Counted from the first letter of the stretch, positions 9,616-18,769 are shown. The stretch: 64,000 nt of DNA from Yimella lutea (GCF_006715095.1 NZ_VFMO01000001.1:3286001-3350000), one strand, 5' to 3'. A program made the numbers and translations. Notes: generated by a model from the sequence alone, not told the origin.

Positions 9616-10920
9616 TCAGACGTCGGCCTGTTCCAGCAGATCGGTGACCAGTGCGGCGATCGGGCTGCGCTCGGAGCGGGTCAGCGTGACGTGTCCGAAC
9701 AACGGGTGCCCCTTGAGCTTCTCGATCACGGCGGCGATGCCGTCGTGTCGCCCGACCCGCAGGTTGTCGCGTTGCGCGACGTCGTGGGTGAGGACGACCC
9801 GCGAGTTCTGCCCCACTCGCGAAAGCACGGTGAGCAGCACATTGCGCTCGAGCGACTGTGCCTCGTCGACGATCACGAACGCGTCGTGCAGCGACCGCCC
9901 GCGAATGTGCGTCAGCGGCAGCACCTCGAGCAGCTCGCGGTCCATGACCTCCTCGACGACCTCGCGCGAGACCACCGCGCTGAGCGTGTCGAAGACGGCC
10001 TGCGCCCAGGGCCCCATCTTCTCGTTCTCGGTACCTGGCAGGTAGCCGAGCTCCTGGCCGCCGACGGCGTACAGCGGACGGAACACGATCACCTTGCGGT
10101 GCTGGCGACGCTCCATGACGGCTTCGAGTCCGGCGCACAGGGCCAGTGCAGACTTTCCGGTGCCGGCGCGTCCGCCGAGGCTGACGATGCCGACGTCGGG
10201 GTCGAGCAACAGGTCGAGCGCGATGCGCTGTTCGGCCGACCGACCGTGCAGGCCGAACGCGTTCCGATCGCCTCGGACGAGACGGACGCTCTTGTCGGCC
10301 ATGACGCGCCCGAGCGCGCTGCCGCGCGGCCCGAGCATGACCACGCCTGTGTTGCAAGGCAATTCGGCGGCGGCGGGCGATTCGAGGCGGGACTCGTCGT
10401 ACAGGGAGTCCATCTCCTCGGCGGTGATGTCGAGTTCGCTGATGCCGGTCCATCCGCTGTCCGGAGCAAGCTCCGCGCGGTACTCCTCGGCGTTGAGTCC
10501 GACCGCGGACGCCTTCACGCGCATCGGAAGGTCCTTGCTCACGACCGTCACCCCGCACCCCTCGTTCGCCAGGTTGCGGGCGACCGCCAGGATGCGGGTG
10601 TCGTTGTCTCCCAAGCGAAATCCGGCCGGCAACGAGTTCGGATCGGTGTGATTGAGCTCGACGCGCAAGGTGCCGCCGTCACCGATCGGCACCGGCGAGT
10701 GCAGGCTGCCGTGCTGGACGCGCAGGTCGTCCAGCATGCGCAGCGCGGAGCGGGCGAAGTAGCCGAGTTCCGGGTGATGCCGTTTGCCCTCGAGCTCACT
10801 GATCACCACGACCGGGAGCACCACTTCGTGTTCGGCGAAACGCGTCATCGCGCGTGGATCCGACAGGAGCACCGACGTATCGAGCACGTACGTGCGGGGG
10901 CTGTCCAGTTCAACGGTCAT
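9616..10920 (-). CDS. PIN-PhoH protein (PhoH2-type RNase/RNA helicase)
   Basis: 434 aa with an N-terminal PIN nuclease domain (about 8-150; [12 protein letters not shown] supplies the first acidic residues, later acids in [11 protein letters not shown] and VVSKDLPMR) fused to a C-terminal PhoH ATPase (Walker [13 protein letters not shown], Walker [12 protein letters not shown]). Proteins of this architecture in mycobacteria unwind and cleave RNA. The ATG has AGAGGAG six bases upstream. The gene has an unusually long 390-base gap before it that holds a candidate small ORF (10952-11032). It is followed by a strong hairpin. Confidence 0.9.
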   Translation of the reverse strand: MTVELDSPRTYVLDTSVLLSDPRAMTRFAEHEVVLPVVVISELEGKRHHPELGYFARSALRMLDDLRVQHGSLHSPVPIGDGGTLRVELNHTDPNSLPAGFRLGDNDTRILAVARNLANEGCGVTVVSKDLPMRVKASAVGLNAEEYRAELAPDSGWTGISELDITAEEMDSLYDESRLESPAAAELPCNTGVVMLGPRGSALGRVMADKSVRLVRGDRNAFGLHGRSAEQRIALDLLLDPDVGIVSLGGRAGTGKSALALCAGLEAVMERRQHRKVIVFRPLYAVGGQELGYLPGTENEKMGPWAQAVFDTLSAVVSREVVEEVMDRELLEVLPLTHIRGRSLHDAFVIVDEAQSLERNVLLTVLSRVGQNSRVVLTHDVAQRDNLRVGRHDGIAAVIEKLKGHPLFGHVTLTRSERSPIAALVTDLLEQADV

Positions 10921-11310
10921 GCCGACTCCTCTTGCGCGCGATCTCTCGCGGCTACTCGCGGATGGTGTGCCGGTTGCCGGCCCGAGTGAGGACCGGGACC
11001 GGCCCTCTCATCCGCAGCGTGGGTCGCTGCATGAAGTGGGCCTCCCGAACGGCGAACGGGCGTTCGTCGTGATTGGAATCTACGACCAGGCCCGGCACGG
11101 AATCGCGCCCATTCGACCGGCGTGTTGCGGATTCACCGACTGTTCAAGCGCCGGAGTCGTCCCGTTCGCCACACCAGTCCCAAAGGCCCCATCTGGGGGT
11201 GCGGGCCTGCGTCAGCACGGGACGTGGCCGGCAACGGGAACCCCTGCCGACCCCGTCCCGTTCGAAGCCCGTCCGAAAACCGGCACCACCAGCGGACGAT
11301 GAGTCGACGG
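10921..11310 (-). other. 390-base leader region upstream of phoH
   Basis: No conventional gene. On the minus strand it contains a possible -10 hexamer TAGATT (11078-11083) without a clear -35, then a GGGAGG Shine-Dalgarno-like sequence (11041-11046) before a 26-codon ORF. Several GC-rich inverted repeats are present, for example around 11186-11208. Composition is not obviously coding. In mycobacteria a small gene (phoAT) precedes phoH2, so the region deserves attention. Confidence 0.5.
10952..11032 (-). CDS. Candidate 26-residue small ORF upstream of phoH
   Basis: ATG at 11032-11030, stop TAG at 10954-10952. GGGAGG lies eight bases upstream (11041-11046), ideal spacing. The peptide is basic (six Arg, one His) with few acidic residues. 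It ends 31 bases before the phoH ATG and is in a different frame. Existence as a gene is inferred only from the ribosome-binding site and position; no family is recognised. Confidence 0.3.
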   Translation of the reverse strand: MQRPTLRMRGPVPVLTRAGNRHTIRE

Positions 11311-12096
11311 TCACTTACCCATCCGGCGGTCACGGGTGGCGTAATCGCGCAACGCGCGAAGGAAGTCGACGCGACGGAAGTCGGGCCAGTAGGCCTCACA
11401 GAAGTAGAACTCGGAGTACGCGCTCTGCCAGAGCAGGAAGCCGCCCAAGCGCTGTTCGCCGGAGGTGCGGATCACCAGATCGGGATCGGGCTGCCCCTTG
11501 GTGTAGAGGTGTTCGGCGATGTGCTCGACGTCGAGGATCTCGGCGAGTTGCTCGATGGAGGTGCCATCGGCCGCGTGTGCCCGTAGCAGGGAGCGGACCG
11601 CTTCGGCGATCTCCTGGCGTCCGCCGTACCCGACCGCGATGTTGACGATCAGTCCGTCGACGTCCGCGGTCTGTTCGGACGCCTCGCGCAGCACCTCCTG
11701 GGTGTGTTCGGGGAGCATCGCCAGGGCGCCCACCGGGTTGATCTTCCACTGCTCGCGACCGGCGAGCTCGCAGACCACGCCTTCGATGATGCCGACGAGC
11801 GGCTCGAGTTCTTCGGTGGGTCGGTTCAGGTTGTCGGTCGACAACAACCAGAGGGTGACGACCTCGATGCCCATCTCCTCGCACCAACCGAGGAAGGGGG
11901 CGATGTTGTCGGCACCGGCCTTGTGCCCCGAGGCGGTGTCGGTGCCGCGGGCCTTGGCCCAGCGCCGATTGCCGTCGAGCATCACGCCGACGTGCCGCGG
12001 CAGGTTCTCCGTCGGCAACGAACGGGCCAGTTGGCGCTCGTACGCGCCGTAGACGAGGTCACTCGGTCCGCGCATCGCGGTCTGCTCCTTCGTCAT
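11311..12096 (-). CDS. uppS: Isoprenyl (cis-prenyl) diphosphate synthase
   Basis: Cis-prenyltransferase that condenses isopentenyl diphosphate onto an allylic primer for the lipid carrier of cell-wall synthesis. The signature HVGVMLDGNRRWAKARG is at about residue 35, WLLSTDNLNRP follows, and DLVIRTSGEQRLGGFLLWQSAYSE carries the C-terminal R-x-x-G-E-x-R motif. 261 aa. Actinobacteria often have two paralogues, a Z-FPP synthase and a long-chain one; the sequence alone does not tell me which this is. Divergent from the hemolysin III gene. Confidence 0.92.
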   Translation of the reverse strand: MTKEQTAMRGPSDLVYGAYERQLARSLPTENLPRHVGVMLDGNRRWAKARGTDTASGHKAGADNIAPFLGWCEEMGIEVVTLWLLSTDNLNRPTEELEPLVGIIEGVVCELAGREQWKINPVGALAMLPEHTQEVLREASEQTADVDGLIVNIAVGYGGRQEIAEAVRSLLRAHAADGTSIEQLAEILDVEHIAEHLYTKGQPDPDLVIRTSGEQRLGGFLLWQSAYSEFYFCEAYWPDFRRVDFLRALRDYATRDRRMGK

Positions 12097-12185
12097 GCCT
12101 CTGGGTCACCACCTAGCCAACGATATGCCCGTGGGAGGTTCGGACCACCGCGACCGGTTCCGGCGCGCCGCCCTACGATCTGATC

Positions 12186-12893
12186 ATGAGCCAGATCGGG
12201 CAGCGCGTGGAGGAATTCGGCGAGGACGCCGCCCGCATGTTGCGCATGGTGAAGCCGAAGCTTCGCGGCTGGTTGCACACCGGCATGTTCCCGCTTGCGA
12301 TGATCGCCGGGTTGCTCCTGGTCGTGATCACCCCGACGCTGAGCGGACGAGTCGGCGCGGCGGTGTTCACGATGACCGCCGGTCTGCTGTTCGGTGTGTC
12401 GGCGGTATATCACCGCGGCAATTGGTCACCGGCGTACGAGGGATTCCTCAAGCGCTTCGACCACGCCAACATCTTCCTGATCATCGCCGGCACCTACACG
12501 CCCTTCGCGCTCACGCTTCTACCCCGTGACGAAGGCACACAACTGCTGATCATCGTGTGGGGCGGCGCGATCGGCGGGGTGTTGTTCCGGGTGTTCTGGG
12601 TGAGCGCCCCGCGCTGGTTGTACGTGCCGATCTACGTCGCGCTCGGCTGGGTGGCGATCTTCTACTTCGGTCCGCTGTACCGCGCCGGCGGTCCGCTGAT
12701 CATCTCGCTCATCGCGTTGGGCGGACTGCTGTACACGGCCGGTGCGGTCGTGTACGGATTCAAGCGTCCAGACCCGTCACCGCGCTGGTTCGGCTTCCAC
12801 GAGATCTTTCACGCGCTGACCCTGCTGGCGTTCAGCGCGCATTACACGGCCGTGCTGCTCGCGGTGCTCAAGCTGCCACAGACCAACGCCTGA
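12186..12893 (+). CDS. Hemolysin III / TrhA family membrane protein
   Basis: 235 aa with seven predicted hydrophobic helices, the PAQR/hemolysin III layout. Conserved polar motifs include SAVYHRGNW near helix 2-3, FKRFDHANIFLIIAGTYTPF and, near the C-terminus, FGFHEIFHALTLLAFSAHY, giving the Ser, His and Asp residues thought to bind metal in this family. Physiological role in bacteria is unclear; the hemolysin name is historical. It is convergent with a small membrane protein gene. Confidence 0.88.
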   Translation: MSQIGQRVEEFGEDAARMLRMVKPKLRGWLHTGMFPLAMIAGLLLVVITPTLSGRVGAAVFTMTAGLLFGVSAVYHRGNWSPAYEGFLKRFDHANIFLIIAGTYTPFALTLLPRDEGTQLLIIVWGGAIGGVLFRVFWVSAPRWLYVPIYVALGWVAIFYFGPLYRAGGPLIISLIALGGLLYTAGAVVYGFKRPDPSPRWFGFHEIFHALTLLAFSAHYTAVLLAVLKLPQTNA

Positions 12894-12895
12894 GG

Positions 12896-13117
12896 TCAGG
12901 CTGCCGGGCCGTTCTTCGACGGGTCCGTCGGCTCGTCCGTGGCCGGGTCGGCACCCTCACGCCTGCGGCTGGTCAGGTCGCCGGCTTCGTAGCGCACCCG
13001 GCGCATCCGCTTGTTCATGCTGCGGAACAGGAACCAGCAAGCCAGACCGAGGAAGAACAGGACCAGGAATCCCGGCAACCCGGCGGTGACATTGCTCGCG
13101 GCTTCTTCGGCGCGCAT
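12896..13117 (-). CDS. Small single-helix membrane protein, unknown function
   Basis: 73 aa starting [16 protein letters not shown] with one hydrophobic helix (about 14-33), a positively charged region after it (SMNKRMRRVRY) and a hydrophilic tail rich in acidic residues, Pro and Thr. The start overlaps the mca stop (TGATG at 13115-13119), so the two are translationally coupled. Short membrane proteins of this kind commonly follow mca in actinobacteria, but I do not know the function. Confidence 0.75.
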   Translation of the reverse strand: MRAEEAASNVTAGLPGFLVLFFLGLACWFLFRSMNKRMRRVRYEAGDLTSRRREGADPATDEPTDPSKNGPAA

Positions 13118-14067
13118 CAGGACAGCTTCCGTTCGCGGACCTCGTCGACGACCGGCTCCGCCGGCGGGTTCAGGGCGAGTTCGTCGGCAGCCTGCACGTC
13201 GTCCGGGAGGTCTGCGAACAGGTCCTCTTCGTGCAGTTCCTCGGCCGGCTTGACGTAGGAGATGGCGAGCTCGAACTCCTCGGTCGGCCAGATCGTGGCT
13301 TGCTCGGCAGCCGAGAGTGCGAAGAACGACCCGTCCGGGTCGATCTGCGTGGCGTGCGCGAGGAGCGCTCGTTCGCGGTGTTCGAAGAAGCCGGACGCAT
13401 CGACGCGGGTCGTGACCCGGACGGGGTCGCGGTCCTCCCAGCGGGCCAGCCAGTCGGTGAAGGGCGATTCCTTGCCGAGGCCCAGCAAGCCTTCGTGCAT
13501 CGCAGTCAGCTTCTCGCGGGAGAATCCACGGTCGTAGTACAACTTCAGCGGCTGCCATGCAGGGCCGGCGTGCGGGAACTGCTCGGCGTCACCGGCGGCC
13601 TTGAACGCCGCCATCGAGACGTCGTGGCACATGATGTGGTCGGGGTGCGGGTAGCCGCCGTTCTCGTCATACGTCGTCATCACGTGCGGACGGAACTCGC
13701 GGATCACCCGGACAAGCGCCTCGATGGTGACCTCCAACGGCTCGAGCGCGAAGCAACCGTCCGGCAGCGGAGGCAGCGGATCGCCTTCCGGCAGACCGGA
13801 GTCGACAAAACCGAGCCAGGTGTGCTCGATGCCGAGCACCTCCTGGGCAGCCGCCATCTCGCGACGCCGGACCTCGGGCAGGTTGCGCTTGATCTCGGGG
13901 TCGTCCTGCAGTCGGGGATTGAGGACGTCCCCACGCTCGCCCCCGGTGCAGGTGGCGACCATGACGCGGTAGCCGTCGGCGACGTACTTGGCCATCGTCG
14001 CGGAGCCCTTGCTCGACTCGTCGTCAGGGTGCGCGTGCACCGCCAGGAGTCGCAACTGCTCTGTCAC
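13117..14067 (-). CDS. mca: Mycothiol S-conjugate amidase
   Basis: Zinc amidase of the LmbE/PIG-L fold that cleaves mycothiol-toxin adducts to a mercapturic acid and GlcN-inositol. The zinc motif [13 protein letters not shown] is at the N-terminus and HPDHIMCHD later supplies the third ligand; the [14 protein letters not shown] and [11 protein letters not shown] segments are typical of Mca rather than MshB. I chose the GTG at 14067 (GAGGTGG upstream), which fits the family N-terminus; a further upstream ATG at 14106 would leave only 13 bases to the divergent gene. Its presence implies a mycothiol-producing actinobacterium. Confidence 0.92.
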   Translation of the reverse strand: MTEQLRLLAVHAHPDDESSKGSATMAKYVADGYRVMVATCTGGERGDVLNPRLQDDPEIKRNLPEVRRREMAAAQEVLGIEHTWLGFVDSGLPEGDPLPPLPDGCFALEPLEVTIEALVRVIREFRPHVMTTYDENGGYPHPDHIMCHDVSMAAFKAAGDAEQFPHAGPAWQPLKLYYDRGFSREKLTAMHEGLLGLGKESPFTDWLARWEDRDPVRVTTRVDASGFFEHRERALLAHATQIDPDGSFFALSAAEQATIWPTEEFELAISYVKPAEELHEEDLFADLPDDVQAADELALNPPAEPVVDEVRERKLS

Positions 14068-14119
14068 TCGTTCCACCTCGTCCTCAACGTTGTTGAACCG
14101 CCGCATATTCTCTCATTCC

Positions 14120-14551
14120 ATGACCGACCTTCCGGACCACCCGGTCTCCTCGCGCCGCGACCTGTCGGCGGACGAGGAGGAGGAGCGCTCGTCGACCGGT
14201 TTCCGCCCGGGTGGCACCAAGCGCTGGTGGATCGCCGCAGGCGTCCTGATCACCCTCGCCGCACTGACCGCCACCTGGTTCGGCATCTCCGCCACCCGGG
14301 GCATCTCGTGGGGACAAGCCGGTGTGAAGGTCGTGAACGACCGGCAGGTCGACGTCACGTTCGACGTCGTCGACCAAGGTGACCGGCCGGTGCGCTGCAC
14401 CCTGGTCGCGTACGACGTCAAACACGCGACGGTCGGTCGGGTGAGCGTCGAGCTGCCGCCGAGCTCGCACTCCAGCACCCGCTACACCCGATCGGTCCGC
14501 ACCGTCACACAGGCTGTGACCGGCGAGGTGACACACTGTGAACTGCGCTGA
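14120..14551 (+). CDS. DUF4307-like membrane-anchored protein
   Basis: 143 aa: acidic N-terminal tail, one membrane helix (about 37-58), then an extracytoplasmic beta-rich domain with two cysteines (RCTLVAYD and HCELR) that may form a disulfide. This matches the DUF4307 type of actinobacterial protein normally found between mca and greA. A TATTCT hexamer at 14106-14111 lies eight bases before the ATG and there is no Shine-Dalgarno sequence, so a leaderless transcript is likely. Function unknown. Confidence 0.8.
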   Translation: MTDLPDHPVSSRRDLSADEEEERSSTGFRPGGTKRWWIAAGVLITLAALTATWFGISATRGISWGQAGVKVVNDRQVDVTFDVVDQGDRPVRCTLVAYDVKHATVGRVSVELPPSSHSSTRYTRSVRTVTQAVTGEVTHCELR

Positions 14552-14589
14552 GAACGCCGCCGAGCGCCACTCACATTTGCCCGATCGGT

Positions 14590-14618
14590 GTGACATTCGA
14601 CATCGCTGGGCGTAACAT
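14590..14618 (+). promoter_or_regulatory. Promoter for greA
   Basis: GTGACA (14590-14595), a 17-base spacer and TAACAT (14613-14618) form a good housekeeping-sigma promoter. The predicted start near 14625 gives a leader of about 100 bases that contains the hairpin at 14639-14676. Confidence 0.65.
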
Positions 14619-14638
14619 CGTGCTTTCACGAATCCGAA

Positions 14639-14685
14639 GGTCTGGGCCCCGCTGCTGAGAGCGAGCCGCCCAGACCTCGACTTTT
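14639..14685 (+). terminator. Candidate attenuator hairpin in the greA leader
   Basis: GGTCTGGGC (14639-14647) pairs perfectly with GCCCAGACC (14668-14676) around a 20-base loop and is followed by TCGAC and four T residues (14682-14685). It lies between the greA promoter and the start codon, so it could terminate part of the transcription. No leader peptide is obvious. Confidence 0.5.
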
Positions 14686-14726
14686 AACAAGCTTGGCGGG
14701 ACCGTCCTGCCACAAGGGAGATGACC

Positions 14727-15221
14727 GTGACCAGCACTGCCGACGCTTCGGCGACCTTCCTCACCCAGGAGGCGTACGACCGCTTGAAGGCCGAGCGAGA
14801 CCACCTCCTTGGTGAAGGTCGCATCGAGATCGCAAAGCGCATCGAAGAAGCCCGCCTCGAAGGCGATCTGAAGGAGAACGGTGGCTACCACGCCGCCAAG
14901 GAGGAGCAGGGCAAGATGGAGGCCCGCATCCACCAGCTCGAAACCCTTCTGCGCAACGCGGTCGTCGGCGAGAAGCCGGCGGACGACGGCATCGTCGAGC
15001 CCGGCATGGTCGTCACCGTCGAGATGTTCGGCGAGAAGGAGACCTTCCTGCTCGGCAACCGCGAGATCGGTGGCGACACCGACCTCGACGTTTACTCCGA
15101 GAAGTCGCCGCTTGGCGCCGCCCTGCTGAACAAATCCAAGGGCGACGAGGCCGAGTACGAGACCCCCGCGGGCAAGACCGTCAAGGTCAAGATCCTGGAC
15201 GCCACCCCCTACGACGGCTGA
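14727..15221 (+). CDS. greA: Transcription elongation factor GreA
   Basis: GreA rescues backtracked RNA polymerase by stimulating transcript cleavage. The N-terminal coiled coil (about 10-85) contains EIAKRIEEARLEGDLKENGGYH, whose acidic tip residues reach the active site; the C-terminal FKBP-like domain ends with SPLGAALLNKSKGDEAEYETPAG. The GTG at 14727 is preferred because AAGGGAG ends six bases upstream; an ATG at 14721 abuts that site directly. 164 aa, normal length. Confidence 0.95.
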   Translation: MTSTADASATFLTQEAYDRLKAERDHLLGEGRIEIAKRIEEARLEGDLKENGGYHAAKEEQGKMEARIHQLETLLRNAVVGEKPADDGIVEPGMVVTVEMFGEKETFLLGNREIGGDTDLDVYSEKSPLGAALLNKSKGDEAEYETPAGKTVKVKILDATPYDG

Positions 15222-15235
15222 CTCCGGCGCACACG

Positions 15236-15270
15236 AGCGGCCCCGCACTCCATCGGAGTGCGGGGCCGCT
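15236..15270. terminator. Bidirectional terminator between greA and the ABC permease gene
   Basis: A perfect 15-base-pair stem, AGCGGCCCCGCACTC (15236-15250) with its complement at 15256-15270, loop CATCG. It lies between two convergent genes, so it can serve both strands; the plus-strand exit is CGCTCGTTCT. Confidence 0.8.
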
Positions 15271-15288
15271 CGCTCGTTCTCGCGAGGT

Positions 15289-16122
15289 CTACTTGGCGAC
15301 GGCCTTCTTGTACGCGCGGGTCGAGAGCGGAATGAAGATCGCCAGCAACACCAGGGCCCAGATCGCCGAGTACAGCACCGGGTGTTCGAGTGCCCAGGTG
15401 TAGCGGGTGGCCTTCTCGACCGCTGCCGGATCTTGTCCGCCGGAGAGGGCATACAGGTTGCCGAAGCCTTCGCGAGCGGCCTGGGTGATCGTCGAGACCG
15501 GGTTCCAGCCGGCGAACGCCTTCAACGCCGACGGCATGTTCTCGCTCGGTACGAAGGTGTTGGCGATGAAGGTGACGGGGAAGATCACCATGAACGAGGC
15601 GTTGTTGACGACCTCGGGCGAGCGCACCTTCAGCCCGATGAACGCGAACAGCCAGGACAATCCGAAGGCGAACAGCAGCATCAGCAGGTAGGCGACGGCC
15701 GCGTCCAGGAAGCTGCCGCGGATGCGCCACCCGATCAGCAGACCGGTCAGCGACATCACGATCAGCACCAGGACGTTGTTGAGCACGTCGACGAAGGTGC
15801 GGCCGAACAGCACCGCGCTCGGGTGCATCGGCAGCGTGCGGAACCGGTCGATCACGCCCTTCTGCATGTCCTCGGCCATCATGAACCCGGTGATCGTGGC
15901 GCCGAAGATGATCGTCTGGGTGAAGATGCCGGCCATCATGAACTCGCGATAGCCACCCTGTACCGCGGCGCCGGACCCGGCGAGCGAACCGAAGACGTAA
16001 CCGAACAGCAGCACGAACATGATCGGCTGCAACGTGGTGAACACGATGAGGTCGGGCACCCGCTTGATCTTCAGCAGGTTGCGTTTGGCGATCGTCAGCG
16101 AGTCGTTGAGGAAGGCGGTCAT
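15289..16122 (-). CDS. ABC-2 type transporter permease (DrrB-like)
   Basis: 277 aa with six hydrophobic helices and the ABC-2 fold. The conserved region between helices 2 and 3 is MAEDMQKGVIDRFRTLPMHPSA, and the N-terminal amphipathic segment has NLLKIKRVPD, both typical of daunorubicin-resistance DrrB permeases. The ATG overlaps the ATPase stop as ATGA (16119-16122), so the pair forms a two-gene exporter. Substrate cannot be told from sequence. Confidence 0.88.
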   Translation of the reverse strand: MTAFLNDSLTIAKRNLLKIKRVPDLIVFTTLQPIMFVLLFGYVFGSLAGSGAAVQGGYREFMMAGIFTQTIIFGATITGFMMAEDMQKGVIDRFRTLPMHPSAVLFGRTFVDVLNNVLVLIVMSLTGLLIGWRIRGSFLDAAVAYLLMLLFAFGLSWLFAFIGLKVRSPEVVNNASFMVIFPVTFIANTFVPSENMPSALKAFAGWNPVSTITQAAREGFGNLYALSGGQDPAAVEKATRYTWALEHPVLYSAIWALVLLAIFIPLSTRAYKKAVAK

Positions 16123-17102
16123 CGGACGTTCTCCTTGACCGGCTCGTCCGTCCCGTCGGCGTCCTCGGCCGGACGGCCGGTCAGTGACAAGAAGGCGTCG
16201 TCGAGCGTCGGTCGGCGAATACCGATGTCCTGCACGGAGATTCCTTCTTCGTCGAGTTGGCGGACCGCTGCGAGCAGCGACTGCGTGCCACCGTTGACCG
16301 GGACCGTCACCCGGCGACCGTTCTGGTCGGTCTTCGCCTGTCCGTCACCGATGTGGTCCAGGACCCGGAGCGCGTCCTCGACCCTGTCGGGTTCGGTCAC
16401 GGTGATCTCCAATCGCTCGCCGCCCACTTGAGACTTCAAGTCGTCGGCGGTGCCCTCGGCGATGATGCGGCCGTGGTCGATCACGACGATGTTGTCGGCC
16501 AGCCGGTCGGCTTCTTCGAGGTACTGGGTGGTGAGCAGCACCGAGGTGCCTTCCCCCACCAACGTGACGATGACGTCCCACATGTCACCGCGACTGCGTG
16601 GGTCGAGACCGGTGGTCGGCTCGTCGAGAAAAATCACCGGAGGCCGGGCCACCAGCGCGCCGGCGAGGTCGAGCCGTCGGCGCATTCCGCCGGAGTACGT
16701 CTTCGCGGGACGGTCGGACGCGTCGTCGAGCCGGAACTGTGACAACAACTCCCGCGCCCGAGCCTTCGCCTCCGACTTTCGCAGGTGGTACAGCCGACCG
16801 ACCATCTCGAGGTTCTCGTAGCCGGTGAGGTATTCGTCGACGGCGGCGTACTGACCCGAGACACCGATCTTGCGGCGGACCTCCTGCGCCTGGGTGGCCA
16901 CGTCGGCTCCGCCGACCTGGGCGCGGCCCTCGTCGATCGGGATCAACGTGGTGAGCATTCGCACGGTGGTGGTCTTGCCCGCTCCGTTGGGGCCGAGGAC
17001 GCCGAGCACGCTGCCCTGCGGCACCCGCAGCGAGACACCGTCGACCGCCTTCACGTCCTTGAAGTGTTTGGCCAGGCCTTCGGCCTCTACCGCTAGTGAC
17101 AT
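16119..17102 (-). CDS. ABC transporter ATP-binding protein (DrrA-like)
   Basis: 327 aa from the ATG at 17102. Walker A LGPNGAGKTTTV (about residue 38), Q-loop region GVSGQYAAVDEYLTGYENL, signature YSGGMRRRLDLA, Walker B PPVIFLDEPTTGLDP and H-loop-like LLTTQYLEEADRLAD. The C-terminal 90 residues after the ATPase core are the DrrA-type extension (DUF4162-like). A possible start 12 codons upstream would add MMLSVPGGRVCD, which is not conserved. Partners the permease below. Confidence 0.9.
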   Translation of the reverse strand: MSLAVEAEGLAKHFKDVKAVDGVSLRVPQGSVLGVLGPNGAGKTTTVRMLTTLIPIDEGRAQVGGADVATQAQEVRRKIGVSGQYAAVDEYLTGYENLEMVGRLYHLRKSEAKARARELLSQFRLDDASDRPAKTYSGGMRRRLDLAGALVARPPVIFLDEPTTGLDPRSRGDMWDVIVTLVGEGTSVLLTTQYLEEADRLADNIVVIDHGRIIAEGTADDLKSQVGGERLEITVTEPDRVEDALRVLDHIGDGQAKTDQNGRRVTVPVNGGTQSLLAAVRQLDEEGISVQDIGIRRPTLDDAFLSLTGRPAEDADGTDEPVKENVR

Positions 17103-17177
17103 GTCGCATACTCTGCCACCTGGTACCGACAGCATCACCGTGCCCCGCCAGGTCTTGACCGAGTCTTGAACCTCGAC

Positions 17178-17492
17178 TCAAGCAGCGAGCGCCGCGGTCA
17201 ACACCAGGACGGCGCAAACGACGAGCAACGCGCCCCAGAGCAGACGGGTCTGGCCCGGCCGATCCGGCAACACCGGTGGATTCTCCGCGCGGGGTTTGGC
17301 GTACGGCGAGTCGAGCTCCGGACGAGGCGGCGCCGCCTGATCGAAGGGCGCACCGTCACGAGCACGTTCCCAACGCCTGATCATCATGACCTGGCGACGG
17401 TGCTCGCTCCACGTCCTACGGTCCCGCCCGGCCGCGACGAACAAGGCCAGCGCGGCGCCGGCAAGCACCGCCGCGACGAGAAACAGGATCAT
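17178..17492 (-). CDS. Small two-helix membrane protein, unknown function
   Basis: 104 aa, not recognised. Hydrophobic helices at about 2-21 and 83-103 bracket a 60-residue hydrophilic, proline-rich segment with RDRRTWSEHRRQVMMIRRWER after helix 1, so the middle is probably cytoplasmic. It starts 13 bases below the gamma-synthase stop and may share its transcript. Confidence 0.65.
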   Translation of the reverse strand: MILFLVAAVLAGAALALFVAAGRDRRTWSEHRRQVMMIRRWERARDGAPFDQAAPPRPELDSPYAKPRAENPPVLPDRPGQTRLLWGALLVVCAVLVLTAALAA

Positions 17493-17505
17493 CCGCTGAT
17501 CACGG

Positions 17506-18663
17506 TCAGCGCAGCGCCTGGTCGAGGTCGGCGATCAGGTCGTCGACGTCCTCGATGCCCACGGACAGTCGGATGAGGTCGCCGGGCACTTCCAACTCGG
17601 TGCCCTTGACACTTGCGTGCGTCATGCGTGCCGGGTGCTCGATCAGCGACTCGACCCCGCCCAGTGATTCGCCGAGCGTCCAGATCTTCGTCCGTCCGAT
17701 GGCGTCGACGGCGTTCTGTTCGCCACCCTCGAGCTGGAAGCTGATCATGCCGCCGAACCGCTTCATCTGCCTGGCCGCGATGTCGTGGCCGGGGTGGCTG
17801 TCGAGGCCCGGGTAGTGGATGTGGGTGACGTCCTCGCGGGTCTGCAGGTAGTCGACGATCTTCTCGGCGTTGGTGCAGTGCTGTTCCATTCGCACGGCGA
17901 GTGTCTTCAAGCCGCGCAGCACCAGCCAGGAGTCCATCGGTCCTGCCACCGCTCCGAGCGAGTTCTGATGGAAGGCAACCTTTTCGGCGAGCTCGTCCTG
18001 ACCCTTGCCGACGATCAATGCGCCGCCGACGACGTCGCTGTGACCGCCGGCGTACTTGGTCGTGGAGTGCATCACGACGTCCGCGCCAAGCGCGAGCGGC
18101 TGCTGCAGGTAGGAGGAGGCGAAGGTGTTGTCGACGACCAGCAGTGCACCTGCTTCGTGGGCGACCTGCGCAACGGCCGCGATGTCGGCGATGCCCATCA
18201 TCGGGTTGGTCGGGGTCTCGATCCAGATCAACTTGGTGACGCCCGGACGGATCTCGCCACGGATCGCGTCCGCCTGACCCACCTTGGCGAGCGAGTAGTC
18301 GACGCCCCACCGCTTGACCACCTTGTCGACGAGGCGGAAGGTGCCGCCGTATGCGTCGGTCGGGATGATCATGTGGTCACCGGGCTGCAGCACGGCCCGC
18401 ATCAGGGTGTCCTCGGCGGCCAACCCCGAGGCGAACGCGAAGCCGCGCGAGCCGCCCTCGATCGCGGCGAGACAGGTCTCGAGCGCGGTGCGGGTCGGGT
18501 TGGCGGAGCGGGAGTACTCGTACCCCTCGCGGAAGCCGCCCACACCGTCCTGCTTGTAGGTGGACGTCTGGTAGATCGCCGGGGTGACGGCGCCGGTGCG
18601 GGGGTCGGGTTCCGAACCGGCGTGGATGGCGCGGGTGGAGAAGCCGTGCTGCTCGTTGGTCAT
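17506..18663 (-). CDS. metB: Cystathionine gamma-synthase / gamma-lyase (PLP)
   Basis: Cys/Met metabolism PLP enzyme of 385 aa. The cofactor lysine lies in MHSTTKYAGGHSDVVGG (about Lys198); upstream are YEYSRSANPTRTALE and the PLP-stacking AYGGTFRLV tyrosine, with ETPTNPMM and VDNTFASSYLQQPL further on. The family does not separate synthase from lyase reliably by eye. Because cbs is also in the window (43227-44603), a gamma-lyase role in reverse transsulfuration is as likely as methionine synthesis. Confidence 0.92.
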   Translation of the reverse strand: MTNEQHGFSTRAIHAGSEPDPRTGAVTPAIYQTSTYKQDGVGGFREGYEYSRSANPTRTALETCLAAIEGGSRGFAFASGLAAEDTLMRAVLQPGDHMIIPTDAYGGTFRLVDKVVKRWGVDYSLAKVGQADAIRGEIRPGVTKLIWIETPTNPMMGIADIAAVAQVAHEAGALLVVDNTFASSYLQQPLALGADVVMHSTTKYAGGHSDVVGGALIVGKGQDELAEKVAFHQNSLGAVAGPMDSWLVLRGLKTLAVRMEQHCTNAEKIVDYLQTREDVTHIHYPGLDSHPGHDIAARQMKRFGGMISFQLEGGEQNAVDAIGRTKIWTLGESLGGVESLIEHPARMTHASVKGTELEVPGDLIRLSVGIEDVDDLIADLDQALR

Positions 18664-18769
18664 GGTCCCAACCCTACGACCGCGATGGATGACATTCCGA
18701 GTCCTCCTGGCGTACCGTCACACCCAGGAGGGGCATCGGGCCTCCGCCTCGGGCAAGGGGGGTCAGACC

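Noticed and set aside
18664..18769. SAM riboswitch before the gamma-synthase gene
   Set aside because: The 105-base gap has no recognisable riboswitch stems or terminator.
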